NCBI GenBank assembly: GCA_049724395.1
Contig: JAUGWO010000049.1
Coordinates: 62,001-126,000, forward strand
Length of the DNA: 64,000 nucleotides
DNA from: Spongospora subterranea f. sp. subterranea
Lineage: Eukaryota; Endomyxa: Phytomyxea; Phytomyxea; Plasmodiophorida
Direction of reading: 5' to 3'
Made by a program: the position numbers and the translations under genes. This document shows, one piece after another, positions 12,923-23,050 of this stretch. The notes beneath the pieces are model-generated. The model did not search any database. It was given only the letters and a program-made list of their open reading frames with translations, and was not told the origin of the DNA. Every line of letters begins with the position of its first letter. Position 1 is the first letter of the stretch.

Positions 12923-14288
12923 TTACCGTCCCTTTGACGTCGATTTATCGGGCAAAGTCAACTGAAAACTCATTTTCTTGTTAGCTCGGCGGACTCGGTC
13001 CCTTACCCGTTCCTGATGAATAATCTCTTGAAATTCATCCCAGCTCTTGGGCTTTGTCTCTAGAAATCGCTGCATTGAGTTCTGTTCCATCAAATGCAGT
13101 AAGTGAATTGCCGCCGCATCGAACACAGCATGGTCAATCAATCCAGTATCGTCTTCGTCCATGAATACCGTCTTCCTATATCTATTGAGTAGTTCACTTG
13201 GCAGATTCACTTCGAGAGGCGCTTTATCGGCAAGATATTTCCGATATATATCGATTGCCATACGTAAACAAGAGGGCGATAATTGCCTGTCGCGATGATT
13301 GTTGCAAGCATCTTTGAAATTGTGTACTTCGTTCCAGAAAAGAAGGCTCTCAATGCAGAATTCCTTCTCCAAATGAGCTTTGAATGCGTCAAACCCGTTA
13401 TCCGTCATAAGGAACCGTTCGAATTCTTGGCGCTTATCGTCGATGATTGTGATTAATTTGTGATGATGGCGTATTTTCAATACAGGAAGCACAAAGCAGG
13501 TGATCATGATATAATTACAGATTGCAACACTTTCCATCTGTGGAATACCCAAATCGGAAAGTCTCGTCAGCCAATCACCCGCAATCAGATAAAATGAAAG
13601 CCCCACACCGACACCGTATCCTACTCGCTTCAACAGAATCTTCGTGCCAAATGCGTCCTGGATAATGCTAAGGCGCCGGCTGAGGATTATAAGGAATACG
13701 GCGGTGACAATGCAACGGCCCATCACCACATATTGAACTAGCGGGAATCGAAGCGATCGTGTTTTCAGCCTCGAACACCGTCGGAGGAACGCTCAGCAAA
13801 TCGGTATCCGATCCGACGATGAGCATGACTGCAGTCATAACGGCCACGACATTGCTCGTTATCCAGCTAAACGCGAATTGATCACTTAACAGATAGGTCA
13901 ATAGCCGAATCGATCGGGCTAATGATTGATGATTGTTCGTTGCGTAGTCTTGATCGTTGACCATTTCCACCAGGGCGATTTGCACTCGGGTCTTATCGTA
14001 AGATATATAGAGTGACAAAGCGAAGACGAAAAACGCTTCTACAACGGCGACCAACAAAATTGACTCGACGATTACGTCCAGCCAGATCCCGACCGAGTCA
14101 CGAAATGCAGCCCTGGTTATCTCGCAGAAAGAGAAGATGATCAAGTTGACAAAGCAGAAGGTAAATAAAGCTGGTCGGCGGTTCCTGATAATATCGGATT
14201 GACGACGCCTCCAATAAAGAATAGGAAATATAATCATTGGGAATTGCATCACTGATATTATCAACCAGAATATTTGATCGTCCTTCAT
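12923..14288 (-). CDS. Seven-TM protein with C-terminal RGS domain, paralog 1, with one apparent frame break
   Basis: The family couples a receptor-like seven-helix domain to an RGS domain, which speeds GTP hydrolysis by G-alpha subunits. About seven hydrophobic segments lie between 14,280 and 13,480, including PALFTFCFVNLIIFSF. The RGS domain is near 13,440-13,040 (FERFLMTDNGFDAFKAHLEK, LLFWNEVHNFKDA, DKAPLEVNLPSELLNRY). It matches the intact paralog at 20,652-22,007 along its whole length. The Met at 14,288 (MKDDQIFW) aligns with that paralog's start; an upstream Met exists at 14,342. Near 13,735-13,760 the frame shifts by one base just before VVMGRCIVTAVF, and I find no GT..AG intron that would restore it. 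That could mean a pseudogene or a sequence error; the rest is open and well conserved. Confidence 0.8.
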
Positions 14289-14342
14289 GTGATCCCTAAA
14301 TGAAAAACTCGACGTTTCAAGTGATGTTTTCGCCCTGAACAT

Positions 14343-15498
14343 TTTGATTGTAAATGGTGCACAGGTTCTTTGATATGGTACACTACTTGAAGAGATCGAT
14401 CCAGTACTAGTCTAGTAATATGTAAATATCTCGGATTGAAGGGCATTTCCCTTGATTGACAACCACGAAACGGAATATCAGGTTCAATGCCGAACCATTT
14501 GAATCTGAAAGAGGGCAAAATGTGGTTGGTTGGGCGTACGATAGCCAGACAAATGGCGCCAAGAGACATATAGGATTTCCACAATTACTTAATTGCTCCA
14601 CAGATATATGATTATTCAATTGCGGTATTCAGCCGCACTTCCACAAAGATTTCAATTGTAATGCCGGATTAACTATTCAAGGCAAAATAAAATCAGGCTG
14701 ATATTACCGTAACTTCCTGTCCTGGCGACGATCACCGGAAAATTAACGTCCCAGGAATGCCCTGTAGTTTGGGAAAATCAGGTGAGACCGCATAACGGTC
14801 GGTCAAGGTCTCAACATCGATAGAAAACAGAAATAGCGAAAATGGTCAACAAGTTCATTGGCTATTACAGAATGGAGGAACGGGCACATCAAAACACATT
14901 TGACAGTTGTTGCAAAAGGGCGCTGCTTGATCTCGACTCTCAGGTAGATGTGTCGAGAAATGTAAATATAATACCAGTATCCTGATAGGTTCATGGCAAA
15001 TCACTCCGCCTATAGACAGCGCAAGTCACTCGTCGAATGATGTTGTTTGAATTCGTGTCTAATGAATGGTTGGAGTCGGCTACTATCAAAGTTGGTGGTA
15101 GTGGAGGGATGCTCGGAGTCTTCCCCTGGGAAACTCCCACCCATGATAAGGAACAGCAGACAGACAGCCAAACCTTAATCACTCTTCGGAGTGAGAAATC
15201 GTGCGAGATGATAACTCATTACAGTTTGAATCAAGCCGAACTACCTTATGGACTATCGGGAAACCGAAATATGAGATTACCGATTTATCGGTATATGAGA
15301 TCACCGATTTATCGGTATATGTGTAAACCAGATAATCGTTATCAAATGAAACCGATGTATTGTAACAAGATGCAATTGCTTCAACGAAATATGCGAATCT
15401 CAACACGAAAAACGATTAAACAGAAACAGAACAAACCATTCGACAGCACGACCAGTAATTTTTGTAAAGGAAGAGAGATAAACGGATCACTGCGGAGT
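14343..15498. other. Intergenic, with a short tandem repeat
   Basis: No convincing gene. At about 15,271-15,320 a roughly 25-bp unit is repeated twice; each copy contains the near-palindrome CCGATTTATCGG. A 180-codon plus-strand open frame across 15,037-15,579 runs into the transposon terminal repeat and has low-complexity content, so I do not call it a gene. Confidence 0.5.
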
Positions 15499-16500
15499 AA
15501 CTCCCTCCATTCGGATTTAATGGGCGCATTGTTTTTTTTTTGCGAGATTAAGGTCAAATCAACTCAAAAAACTCCGTGAGCAGGCTATAAATAAAGGTTT
15601 TTGCACTGGTTTTCCAAGCCTGTAACAATCATTTTTGGCGGCTCACCGTTTGCTAAACCTAGATGGGATTCAGCCAGGAATCAATGGTTTAACGGAAAAA
15701 TTGGGATCTGGCCGTTTGTCTACCCAAGCGAGGAAGTAAAAATAGACCAGCAGGCACTTTGATAACCAAAAATATTGAATCTGTCAACAAAATCCAGTAC
15801 TCCAAAATGATGATTGAAAAAGTTATTCCAGCGATTCGCAGTAAATGGCCCAATTCCGTTCAAAGCGCGACCGTTGTGATACAACAGGACAATGCCAAGT
15901 CGCATATTAGCCCATTGGATACTGCCTTCAACCAGGCAGTCAAGGCGGCGGGCATGAATATTCGCTTGACATGTCAGCCACCAAACAGTCCTGACACTAA
16001 CGTTCTTGACCTTAGTTTTTTCAATGCAATCCAGGCTTTGCAACACACGAAAGCAATGAATACGATCGATGAATTCATTGCTGCCGTTGATGAAGCTTTT
16101 CACGAGCTCGATAAGGATACATTGAAGGTGTTCTTAACTCATCACTCGTGCATGAACGAAACTATGAAATGCGGAGGTGGAAACAATTATCGGATCCCAC
16201 ACGTAAACAAGGATCATTTAATCAAACAGTGTCGACTGCCCGAGTACTTATGCTGCGCAACAGAGACAATTGAGGCAGCGAAGCAGGCAACTTGTAACCC
16301 AATTGTTCAATAAAGAGTCAGAATAAGTGCTCCGACAGTCGACATTGTCTGATTATATGATTTTTCTTTTAATGTGAGATTTTATAGAGTACATCGTCTC
16401 ACCTGCTCATTGGATTGTGCCATTCATGCACAATGCTCCCATTATTTCCCAACAAAAATCCGCGCACAATGTTCCCATTAAATCCGAACGGAGGGAGTTT
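15499..16500 (+). mobile_element. Mariner/Stowaway-like DNA transposon, internally reduced
   Basis: Inverted ends are visible: CTCCCTCCATTCGGATTTAA at 15,501 and the complement of CTCCCTCCGTTCGGATTTAA ending at about 16,499; about 30 bp match with few differences. CTCCCTCC is the end sequence of plant-type mariner/Stowaway elements. Inside, plus-strand frame 15,759-16,313 encodes the C-terminal half of such a transposase: VIQQDNAKSHI supplies the second catalytic Asp and QPPNSPDTNVLDL the third, followed by GGGNNYRIPHVNKDHLI. Just before it, GKIGIWPF near 15,695-15,720 is a further family fragment. The element is only about 1.0 kb and the N-terminal DNA-binding half is missing, so it cannot be autonomous. 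A flanking TA duplication is not clear on the right side. Confidence 0.85.
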
Positions 16501-17197
16501 CAGCCAAAATAGAAGTCAAATCGTAGGAACTACAGTTATTAATAATCCTTGCAAACACAAAAGTGAAGACATGGACAACACGGAAGCTTGTAGTACAGTA
16601 CACCAGTAGATCGATCCAACAAACAATCACAGAGACACAATCACACCAATGCATAAGCGCACACGATCCAACAGCCCGAAAGGAGAAACAACATCAGAGA
16701 ATCAAATGGACAACATCGAAGCTAGTAGTGCACAAATAGAGCGATCTACGGAAGGCACAACGAACAACCCCAGCGACCCAATGCATAAGCGTGCGCGACC
16801 TGACAGCCCAAAAGGAGAAGCATTTGCACAGACAGCGCAAAAACGCCAAATTAACAACCAGCAAAATTAAAGAACCAGAATATTCAAGGAAAAAAATGCG
16901 GGAATTTACGACGAGGGGATAATATATTTTAGCAATACAGCTACAGGCGCAGATATCATAGCCAAATGATACGAGAACTGCCCATGGATGCTCAAGATGA
17001 ACGAAAAAAATATTTACATTAGCAGCAAATCCGGAACAGTAATCCTAAAGGAACTAAAAGAAGGTCAGATCAAAACTGATTGAAACTGCACAGCCAGTAG
17101 ACCAACACTTACGATGAAATTACAGGATGCTACCTGGAAGCGCGAAAAGTTCCAACCAAAAATGGATACAATATTAAAAATACCAGCAGAGAACATA
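16501..17197. other. Repeat-derived stretch with a duplicated module, origin unknown
   Basis: Two diverged tandem copies of a roughly 130-bp module lie at about 16,570-16,700 and 16,709-16,830. Read on the plus strand they give DNTEACS... and DNIEASS... and then MHKRTRSNSPKGE and MHKRARPDSPKGE. The bounding frames are short and interrupted by stops. The stretch sits between the mariner-like element and the Copia fragments and is probably part of another decayed mobile element. I cannot name it. Confidence 0.4.
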
Positions 17198-17694
17198 GAT
17201 CAGATCGCGAAAGGATTGATTCAGCTGCGATATTGCAAGTCTGACGACATGACGGCCGATATACTGACTAAGCCACTTGGTCCAGTATTTTTTAACAGGA
17301 TCCGCAAAAGTTTCATGTTCACGCCCGTACGCTCGGGTGGGAGTGTTGAAATTACCGTTGAGTCGTCGAGATGCGGGCATGACAGTGATGATGTCGCTCG
17401 GCGGAGCTTGGCGACGGGGAGGACTTTCCAGCCAGTGTCTTTAGATGGATCTGACTCTATATTCAAACAGGATGACGCAAAACAGGAAAATGTTGATGAT
17501 AAAGATCAATTGTGGGAAGAATTCAACCAACAGATGCATGGCATCGTTGGATATGGTGGCCAAATTTCTTCCGATCCCGATGTCAAAGCGAGCGCCGTCG
17601 AGCTCTTGGAACCAGTACAGGGTTGGATATGGTGGCCAAATTTCTTCCGATCCCGATGTCAAAGCGAGCGCCGTCGAGCTCTGGAACCAGTTCA
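17198..17694 (+). mobile_element. Ty1/Copia fossil fragment: pol end plus terminal-repeat sequence
   Basis: Copy of the 3' end of a Copia element, plus orientation. It carries the end of the RNase H region (ADILTKPLGPVFFNRIRKSF), a purine tract, and then LTR-type sequence beginning with TG at 17,344. A 77-bp block of the LTR portion is present twice. This piece is the mirror image of the 3' end of the neighbouring fragment, so the two lie tail to tail. Broken and fragmentary. Confidence 0.8.
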
Positions 17695-18148
17695 TGAACA
17701 ACCGGTGACCCTCCAGACGTGGCCTGTACTGGTTCCAGAGCTCGACGGCGCTCGCTTTGACATCGGGATCGGAAGAAATTTGGCCACCATATCCAACGAT
17801 GCCATGCATCTGTTGGTTGAATTCTTCCCACAATTGATCTTTATCATCAACATTTTCCTGTTTTGCGTCATCCTGTTTGAATATAGAGTCAGATCCATCT
17901 ATTGGTCACTGTAAGACACTGGCTGGAAAGTCCTCCCCGTCGCCAAGCTCCGCCGAGCGACATCATCACTGTCATGCCCGCATCTCGACGACTCAACGGT
18001 AATTTCAACACTCCCACCCGAGCGTACGGGCGTGAACATGAAACTTTTGCGGATCCTGTTAAAAAATACTGGACCAAGTGGCTTAGTCAGTATATCGGCC
18101 GTCATGTCGTCAGACTTGCAATATCGCAGCTGAATCAATCCTTTCGCG
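17198..18148. repeat. Large near-perfect inverted repeat
   Basis: Bases 17,198-17,694 and 17,731-18,148 are nearly identical in opposite orientation, with a spacer of about 36 bp starting TCATGAACAACCGG. The left arm is longer because of an internal 77-bp duplication. Both arms are Copia 3' ends (pol tail plus LTR), so the palindrome comes from two element copies joined through their 3' ends. The high arm identity suggests recent formation or gene conversion. Confidence 0.85.
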
Positions 18149-19718
18149 ATCTGATCTTTTGTATAATGATAGCGGACCTCTATGTGTTTCGACCTGCGCT
18201 TAGTCTGGAATGTGTTTGCGAGCGCGATTGCCGCCTGATTATCCTCATAGATGATCGTTGGCGCATCCTGTTCGAATCCCGATCCTTAAGCAGACCGCGA
18301 AGCCATGACGCCTCTTGTGCTGCTGAGCATAACGCCACGTATTCAGCTTCAGTTGTTGACAGGGACACACACCGTTGCAATCTGCTTTTCCAACTTATCG
18401 GACCACCGTTCATCATAAAAATAACTCCCGATGTCGACTTTCGATTCACCTCGCTGCCGGCAAAATCGGCGTCGGCGAATTCAAGAAGATTACTACTTGA
18501 TACCTTACCGTCGTACTTGTTCCCCGTCGACGTAGTACCTGCGACATATCATAAAACTCTCTTGAGTGCCACTACATCTTGCTCACTCGGATTGCTCGTG
18601 TGTCGTGAGACTGCTCCCACCGCTTGTGCAATATCTGGTCTTGTTCCCAGCATCAGGTACATCAGGGATCAAACAGCAGCTGAATAAGGAAACTTTACTT
18701 TGCCCGATTGAGTCACTCAAACTTGTCGTTGTGATAATAGATGGGGTGTTCGCTGGCTTGCAATCTTGCATCTGATACCGGACAAGTATCTCCTTCGCAT
18801 AGGACCCTTGACTCATGACAATCGAGTTCTTGCCTCTCTCTCGCTCGATTTTGATGCCGAGTAAGTACGCGATGTCACCAACGGGTTTCATCGAATATCT
18901 TCTTCTCAGGAAATCCTCTGTTTTCTTGATGATGGTTGTGCTTGATGATGCCACCACCAAGTCGTCGACATATATGGCGATGAATGTGACATTGACTTCA
19001 GAGCGTCGGCAATACAGGCATGGATCCGCGTTCGTCGCGATGAAGCCGTCGCTTTTCAAGTACTCGTTTATCTGGTCCCACCAAACGCGACCCGCCTGCT
19101 TCAGGCCATATATGGCTTTTTTCAACTTGCATACCATTTCGCCATTCTCGTTCTGCACCGCGAACCCTTCCGGTTGCTCCAGGTAGATCTCTTCTTTCAA
19201 ATTCTCCGTAAAGAAAAGCAGTCGACATCCATCTGTTTTACCTCCAGATCCAACCTTGCTGAAATCGCCATGAGTAATCTAAGGGTGGTTAGACTCACAA
19301 CCGGTGAAGTGGTCTCGTCAAAGTCGGTTTCTGCCTGTTGGCTAAATCCTCGGGCCACGTAACCTGCCTTGCATCTGATCACGTTTCCTGCAGCATCGGT
19401 TTTCGCCTTAAACACCCATTTGCCGCTGACCACATTTCTTCCCTTTGGTCGCGGAACAGTTTCCCAAGTCTTATTCTTGCTCAATGAATCGTACTCCATT
19501 TCCATCGCTCTCTTCCATCTTTTATCTTTCAACGCCATAGTTGTTGTTTCTGGCTCTTTTTTCATTTGTCAAGGCACAGCCGGCATACTCGTCCATGTAT
19601 AGTGCCGGCTTCCACGTAATTCGCTTGCTTGTTCTTAGTCCCGGCAAGACGGCTTCGCCGCTGCTGTCTTGCACCTTCACGCTCGAATTCGTGTTCTTGA
19701 ACAGTTGGTCTTTGACTG
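17731..19718 (-). mobile_element. Ty1/Copia retrotransposon fossil, 3' part
   Basis: Minus-strand Copia pol remnant. The reverse transcriptase region is near 19,565-18,600 (ALKDKRWKRAMEMEYDSL, WVFKAKTDAAGNV, YVDDLVVASSS), the RNase H region near 18,450-18,150 (NRKSTSGVIF, STTEAEYVALCSAAQEASWL), followed by the tail and LTR-type sequence starting at 18,010. Gag, protease and most of integrase are absent; the fragment ends abruptly near 19,718 against another repeat. Broken in several places. It looks fairly young, as the protein family match is still strong. Confidence 0.88.
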
Positions 19719-20035
19719 CACCATTATGAAATCCAATGAAGGCATCATCTCATTCGAATCATATGCTAAACCAAAATGAACGGGTTCATCCCAGAAATTG
19801 AACTTACGTGGAACATATCTCAAGAACAGGTTGACTTCTTGGACCTCACCATTATGAAATCCAATGAAGGCATCATCTCATTCAAATCATATGCTAAACC
19901 AAATGAATGAGTTCATCCCAGGAATTAAACTTACGTGGAACATATCTCAAGAACAGGTTGACTTCTTGAACCTCACCATTATGAAATCCAATGAAGGCAT
20001 CATCTCATTCAAATCATATGCTAAACCAATAAACA
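19719..20035 (+). repeat. Tandemly duplicated Penelope-like reverse-transcriptase fragment
   Basis: Two and a half tandem copies of a unit of about 126 bp, starting near 19,719, 19,846 and 19,972. On the plus strand the unit reads FIPGIKLTWNISQEQ followed by VDFLNLTIMKSNEGIIS and SYAKPxN, ending in NTFQYLSP. This resembles the C-terminal reverse-transcriptase part of Penelope-like elements (VDFLDL and KPTxxxxYL). Copies differ by a few substitutions. The fragment is sandwiched between Copia and Ty3-type sequence. Confidence 0.6.
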
Positions 20036-20056
20036 CGTTCCAGTATCTTTCACCTA

Positions 20057-20290
20057 ATGCAGAAATTACGTTCTGTTGCTGCGCCAAGGAACTCGCGAAA
20101 GCAACCGGCAGGATTGCTGAAACCATTACCGATTCCCGATCGATCGTTCGCCTCTATCGGTATCGATTCTATTGCGGACCTTCCTCTTGACCAAGGTAAT
20201 GACTGCATTCTTACAATTGTTGACCGTTTTACAAAGATGGCCCACTTCGTGGCTTGTTCTGGCCCCCCAACTGTCGAAGCCACGGCCAAA
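20057..20290 (+). mobile_element. Ty3/Gypsy integrase fossil fragment
   Basis: A short plus-strand frame reads LPIPDRSFASIGIDSIADL, then DCILTIVDRFTKMAHFVA, the core of a Ty3-type integrase. Only about 230 bp are recognisable, with no LTR or other pol part nearby. Old, isolated fragment. Confidence 0.7.
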
Positions 20291-20651
20291 TTGAATCCGC
20301 ACTTGAATTGCGCAACGCCACTCGTGTGTCCACAATACAGTACAAGTGGACTACAAGTGGTATCTTTTACAGTCGGATGGAGCTGTACGACACGCATGAT
20401 CACTGCGTGCGTTCATGTACTGTACTCCTGAGGACATCTTGAGGAAACGTAGCGACTAGTGTCGGGTTCCTACTGTGTAGTGTACCTGGGGACAGCAATA
20501 TGCGACTTATAGGGTGATATCATGCTGTACACATGGAAGAATGACTGTCCGGATTTATTATTGCATTACCGAGTTCAGAAAAAGTGTAGAACAATGGTCA
20601 CAAACCGAATCGCCAATGGTAGATATCAGGTCGTATTGCAAGCGATAGATG
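20291..20651. other. Intergenic, no gene seen
   Basis: Downstream of the Ty3 fragment the frames are short and unrelated to any family I recognise. The stretch probably holds transposon debris and the 3' flank of the 7TM-RGS gene. Confidence 0.4.
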
Positions 20652-22007
20652 TCAGTTGATAGCCAGGCCCTTCAGCGAATAGGTATTGGTTATCTGAGAT
20701 TGCAGCTCCTTATTGGCTGTTGATAATAGTACAGATATGGGTCTGTCACTGTTTTCCTCCTGAAACTCGCTCCAGCTGGGCGGGTTCGTCAGGAGGAACC
20801 GCTTCAGGGAATCGACCTTCATCAGTTCTAGTATCTGAAAAGCGGCTTTGTCGAAAGTATTGCTATTGATTGTAGATCCATCTAGACTCAATACGAATAT
20901 CTCCTGACGAAACTGTTTGATCAATTCGCTCGGCAGATTTACTTCGAGAGGAGCCTCTTCGGCCAGATATTTGTGATAAATGTCATTGGCAATCTGTAGA
21001 GTTGAAGACGTCATTTGGCTATCGCCTGTACAACTGGCCTTGAACTTTTGCACGTCACTCCAGAACAAAAGGTTCTCCACAGAGAATTCTTTCATCAAAT
21101 GCGCTTTGAACGCAGCGAATCCCTTCTCGGTGCGCAGAAATCGTTCCAACTCATGCTGCTTGGTATCATTGGTGGCTGATGCCTGACCTCCCTTCCCAAG
21201 CTTATACATTGGAATCCAATAACAAACAGCTATAATGTAATCGATGATGCAAACATTGATCAGTTGCGATAATCCAAAATCTGAGATTGATGAAATTATA
21301 GATGCGGTGGCCTCAAAAAAAGCGATCCCTAAGAAGGTGCCAAGTCCAACGCGTTTTAACATAGATTTGGTCTTGAATGCATCATTAACAATACGAAGGC
21401 GCCAACTGACGACAAGAAGAGCCAGTGCGGTGATCAAACAACGCCCGAGAACTACATTCTGAATAGACCTGAAGGAGCCGTCGCCGCTGGAATTGTATTC
21501 CTTCATGCTATAATTTAATTTGGAAGAATCTGGTAGGGCCGCAACAACAGCGATAATCTCAATAACAGTGACATTGGATATGATCCAAATAAAGGCGAAC
21601 TGATCACCAAGCAGATAGTTCAGCCTCTTCACCGATTTCATGAACGACTGCAGTTCTTTGATTGAGTTTTGCGAAGGGCTCATGTTGAAGATGGCGAGTT
21701 GATCTTTGCTCTTATTATAGGAGATATACAAAGATAGTGTAAATATCAAATACCCCTCTAAAACGCAAATCATGACGCCTGAGCCTACAAACACATCGAC
21801 CCAGACTCCAATAAAGTCCCAGGCACCGGCAATGATGATCTGGACATAAACTTCCAGGGACAAAAAGACAAAACAGAATGTGAACAAAACCGGACGGCGG
21901 TTTTTCATTGGATTGTACTTGCGACACCTCCAGTAAATAACGGGTCCAATCAAGATGGGGATGTGGATGATCGTCATAATTGCCCAAAATATGAGTCCCG
22001 CCGACAT
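20652..22007 (-). CDS. Seven-TM protein with C-terminal RGS domain, paralog 2
   Basis: Intact single-exon gene of 451 codons. Seven hydrophobic spans: GLIFWAIMTIIHIPILIG, PVLFTFCFVFLSLEVYV, VMICVLEGYLIFTLSLYI, FAFIWIISNVTVIEIIAVV, VVLGRCLITALALLVVSW, LGTFLGIAFFEATASII and VCIIDYIIAVCYWIPM. From about residue 285 an RGS domain follows (ELERFLRTEKGFAAFKAHLM, NLLFWSDVQKFKAS, EEAPLEVNLPSELI, LLTNPPSWSEFQEE). 7TM-RGS fusions are known from plants, some fungi and protists, where the RGS part acts as a GTPase activator for G-alpha at the plasma membrane; the ligand here is unknown. It is the full-length relative of the gene at 12.9-14.3 kb, on the same strand. Confidence 0.92.
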   Translation of the reverse strand: MSAGLIFWAIMTIIHIPILIGPVIYWRCRKYNPMKNRRPVLFTFCFVFLSLEVYVQIIIAGAWDFIGVWVDVFVGSGVMICVLEGYLIFTLSLYISYNKSKDQLAIFNMSPSQNSIKELQSFMKSVKRLNYLLGDQFAFIWIISNVTVIEIIAVVAALPDSSKLNYSMKEYNSSGDGSFRSIQNVVLGRCLITALALLVVSWRLRIVNDAFKTKSMLKRVGLGTFLGIAFFEATASIISSISDFGLSQLINVCIIDYIIAVCYWIPMYKLGKGGQASATNDTKQHELERFLRTEKGFAAFKAHLMKEFSVENLLFWSDVQKFKASCTGDSQMTSSTLQIANDIYHKYLAEEAPLEVNLPSELIKQFRQEIFVLSLDGSTINSNTFDKAAFQILELMKVDSLKRFLLTNPPSWSEFQEENSDRPISVLLSTANKELQSQITNTYSLKGLAIN

Positions 22008-22168
22008 TGAAGCTCACGGCGGTCGGAATTTACGACCGAAAGCAGTACTACAATAATGATCGATATCTTTAATCAGGGAATAGGGTTCCTCCATATACCC
22101 TGAACTGGAGTACAGTAGATCGGGAGCTGAATCAGTGATGGATATTCTTCCAGGAGGCGGATGAATTT

Positions 22169-22483
22169 TTGGGCGCAACAAGGGGTGATGTATTCTTCAC
22201 ATTGTCAACAATGGTGCTCTGCTCTCGTTATATGCAATTGGTGGATGAGTATTGGGGCGATACTGCCGCGTTTGCGCTCATCTCCCTGCTGTCCACTGCG
22301 TTCTTCACAATCATCCTTCCAGCTGTGGTCCCGATCAGTTATGGAATCATCATTACAATGTGGACCATTCTTGGGTTCGCATTCTCAGCGTTCGTCACGT
22401 TGTCGGGAGAGACGCCTAGCCAAGCCAACCTACAGACTGGAACAACTACAGAAACCCAACCTAAACCAGTCGCCATGGGGTAA
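22169..22483 (+). CDS. Possible small two-span membrane protein
   Basis: A 104-codon plus-strand frame has two hydrophobic stretches (FALISLLSTAFFTIILPAVV and GIIITMWTILGFAFSAFVTL). The opposite strand has a frame of similar quality (22,590-22,339), so the coding strand is uncertain. No family is recognised and no intron evidence was found. It may be non-coding or a remnant of a larger membrane protein. Confidence 0.25.
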   Translation: MGATRGDVFFTLSTMVLCSRYMQLVDEYWGDTAAFALISLLSTAFFTIILPAVVPISYGIIITMWTILGFAFSAFVTLSGETPSQANLQTGTTTETQPKPVAMG

Positions 22484-22663
22484 TGATCAGAGACGACTTT
22501 GGCTGCAAAAGACAAACTCAAGGCGAATAATAAATCACCAATGATCGGCAATGCAGAGTAATCGTATTTATCCGCTCTTGCAATGTTCATGGTTGGAACA
22601 CTTTGATTTTCAGATCCAATATCTAAACAGATTGGTTATGAAGGAATCGCAAGCCAAGCTTTT

Positions 22664-23050
22664 TCAATACAATTCAGCAGAATGGAGAACACACCCAAGT
22701 TCCCGATCAGGTACTTCTAGAAAAGAGTAACCCGTTCGGCGATGAACTCGATAGTAATTGTTCTTGATCCATTCCTGTACGGGATATGGGAACTCCACCG
22801 ATCGACACCTAAAGCCCAAGTCAACACATCCGCCAAAAAGAATGCACAGGCCAATTCGTTGACTAAACTTTGTTCGCCAAACCATGTCGAACTGCTTGAA
22901 TTCGCTATACGTTGTCGCCACAGTTCGGTTCAGGTTCGACGACCGGACCTGACTGTTTTCAACGGGCGGGATCTCTCCCATGCGAATCAACGACCTTGAA
23001 GGCGTCGAGGAAGGATATGGACATGATCGGTTTTGGGAAATCATTCATTG
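22664..23050 (-). pseudogene. Decayed copy of the PX-domain gene
   Basis: Over about 380 bp the minus strand closely matches the plus-strand PX gene at 51,656-52,242 (shared blocks SSNLNxxVAxxYSEFKQF, VWRTKFS, RIGL, FRCRSVxF and EWIKxN). Compared with that gene the reading frame breaks at least twice: between the DAFKVVD block and the SSNLN block, and just after the EWIK block, where the gene's RVIAERVVLLEKYL is read out of frame. The 3' third is missing and the homology ends near 22,664. It is a host-gene duplicate and is probably non-functional. Confidence 0.8.

Noticed and set aside
15037-15579. 180-codon plus-strand open frame with repeated YRYM
   Set aside because: It covers a short tandem repeat and runs into a transposon end; composition is low-complexity.
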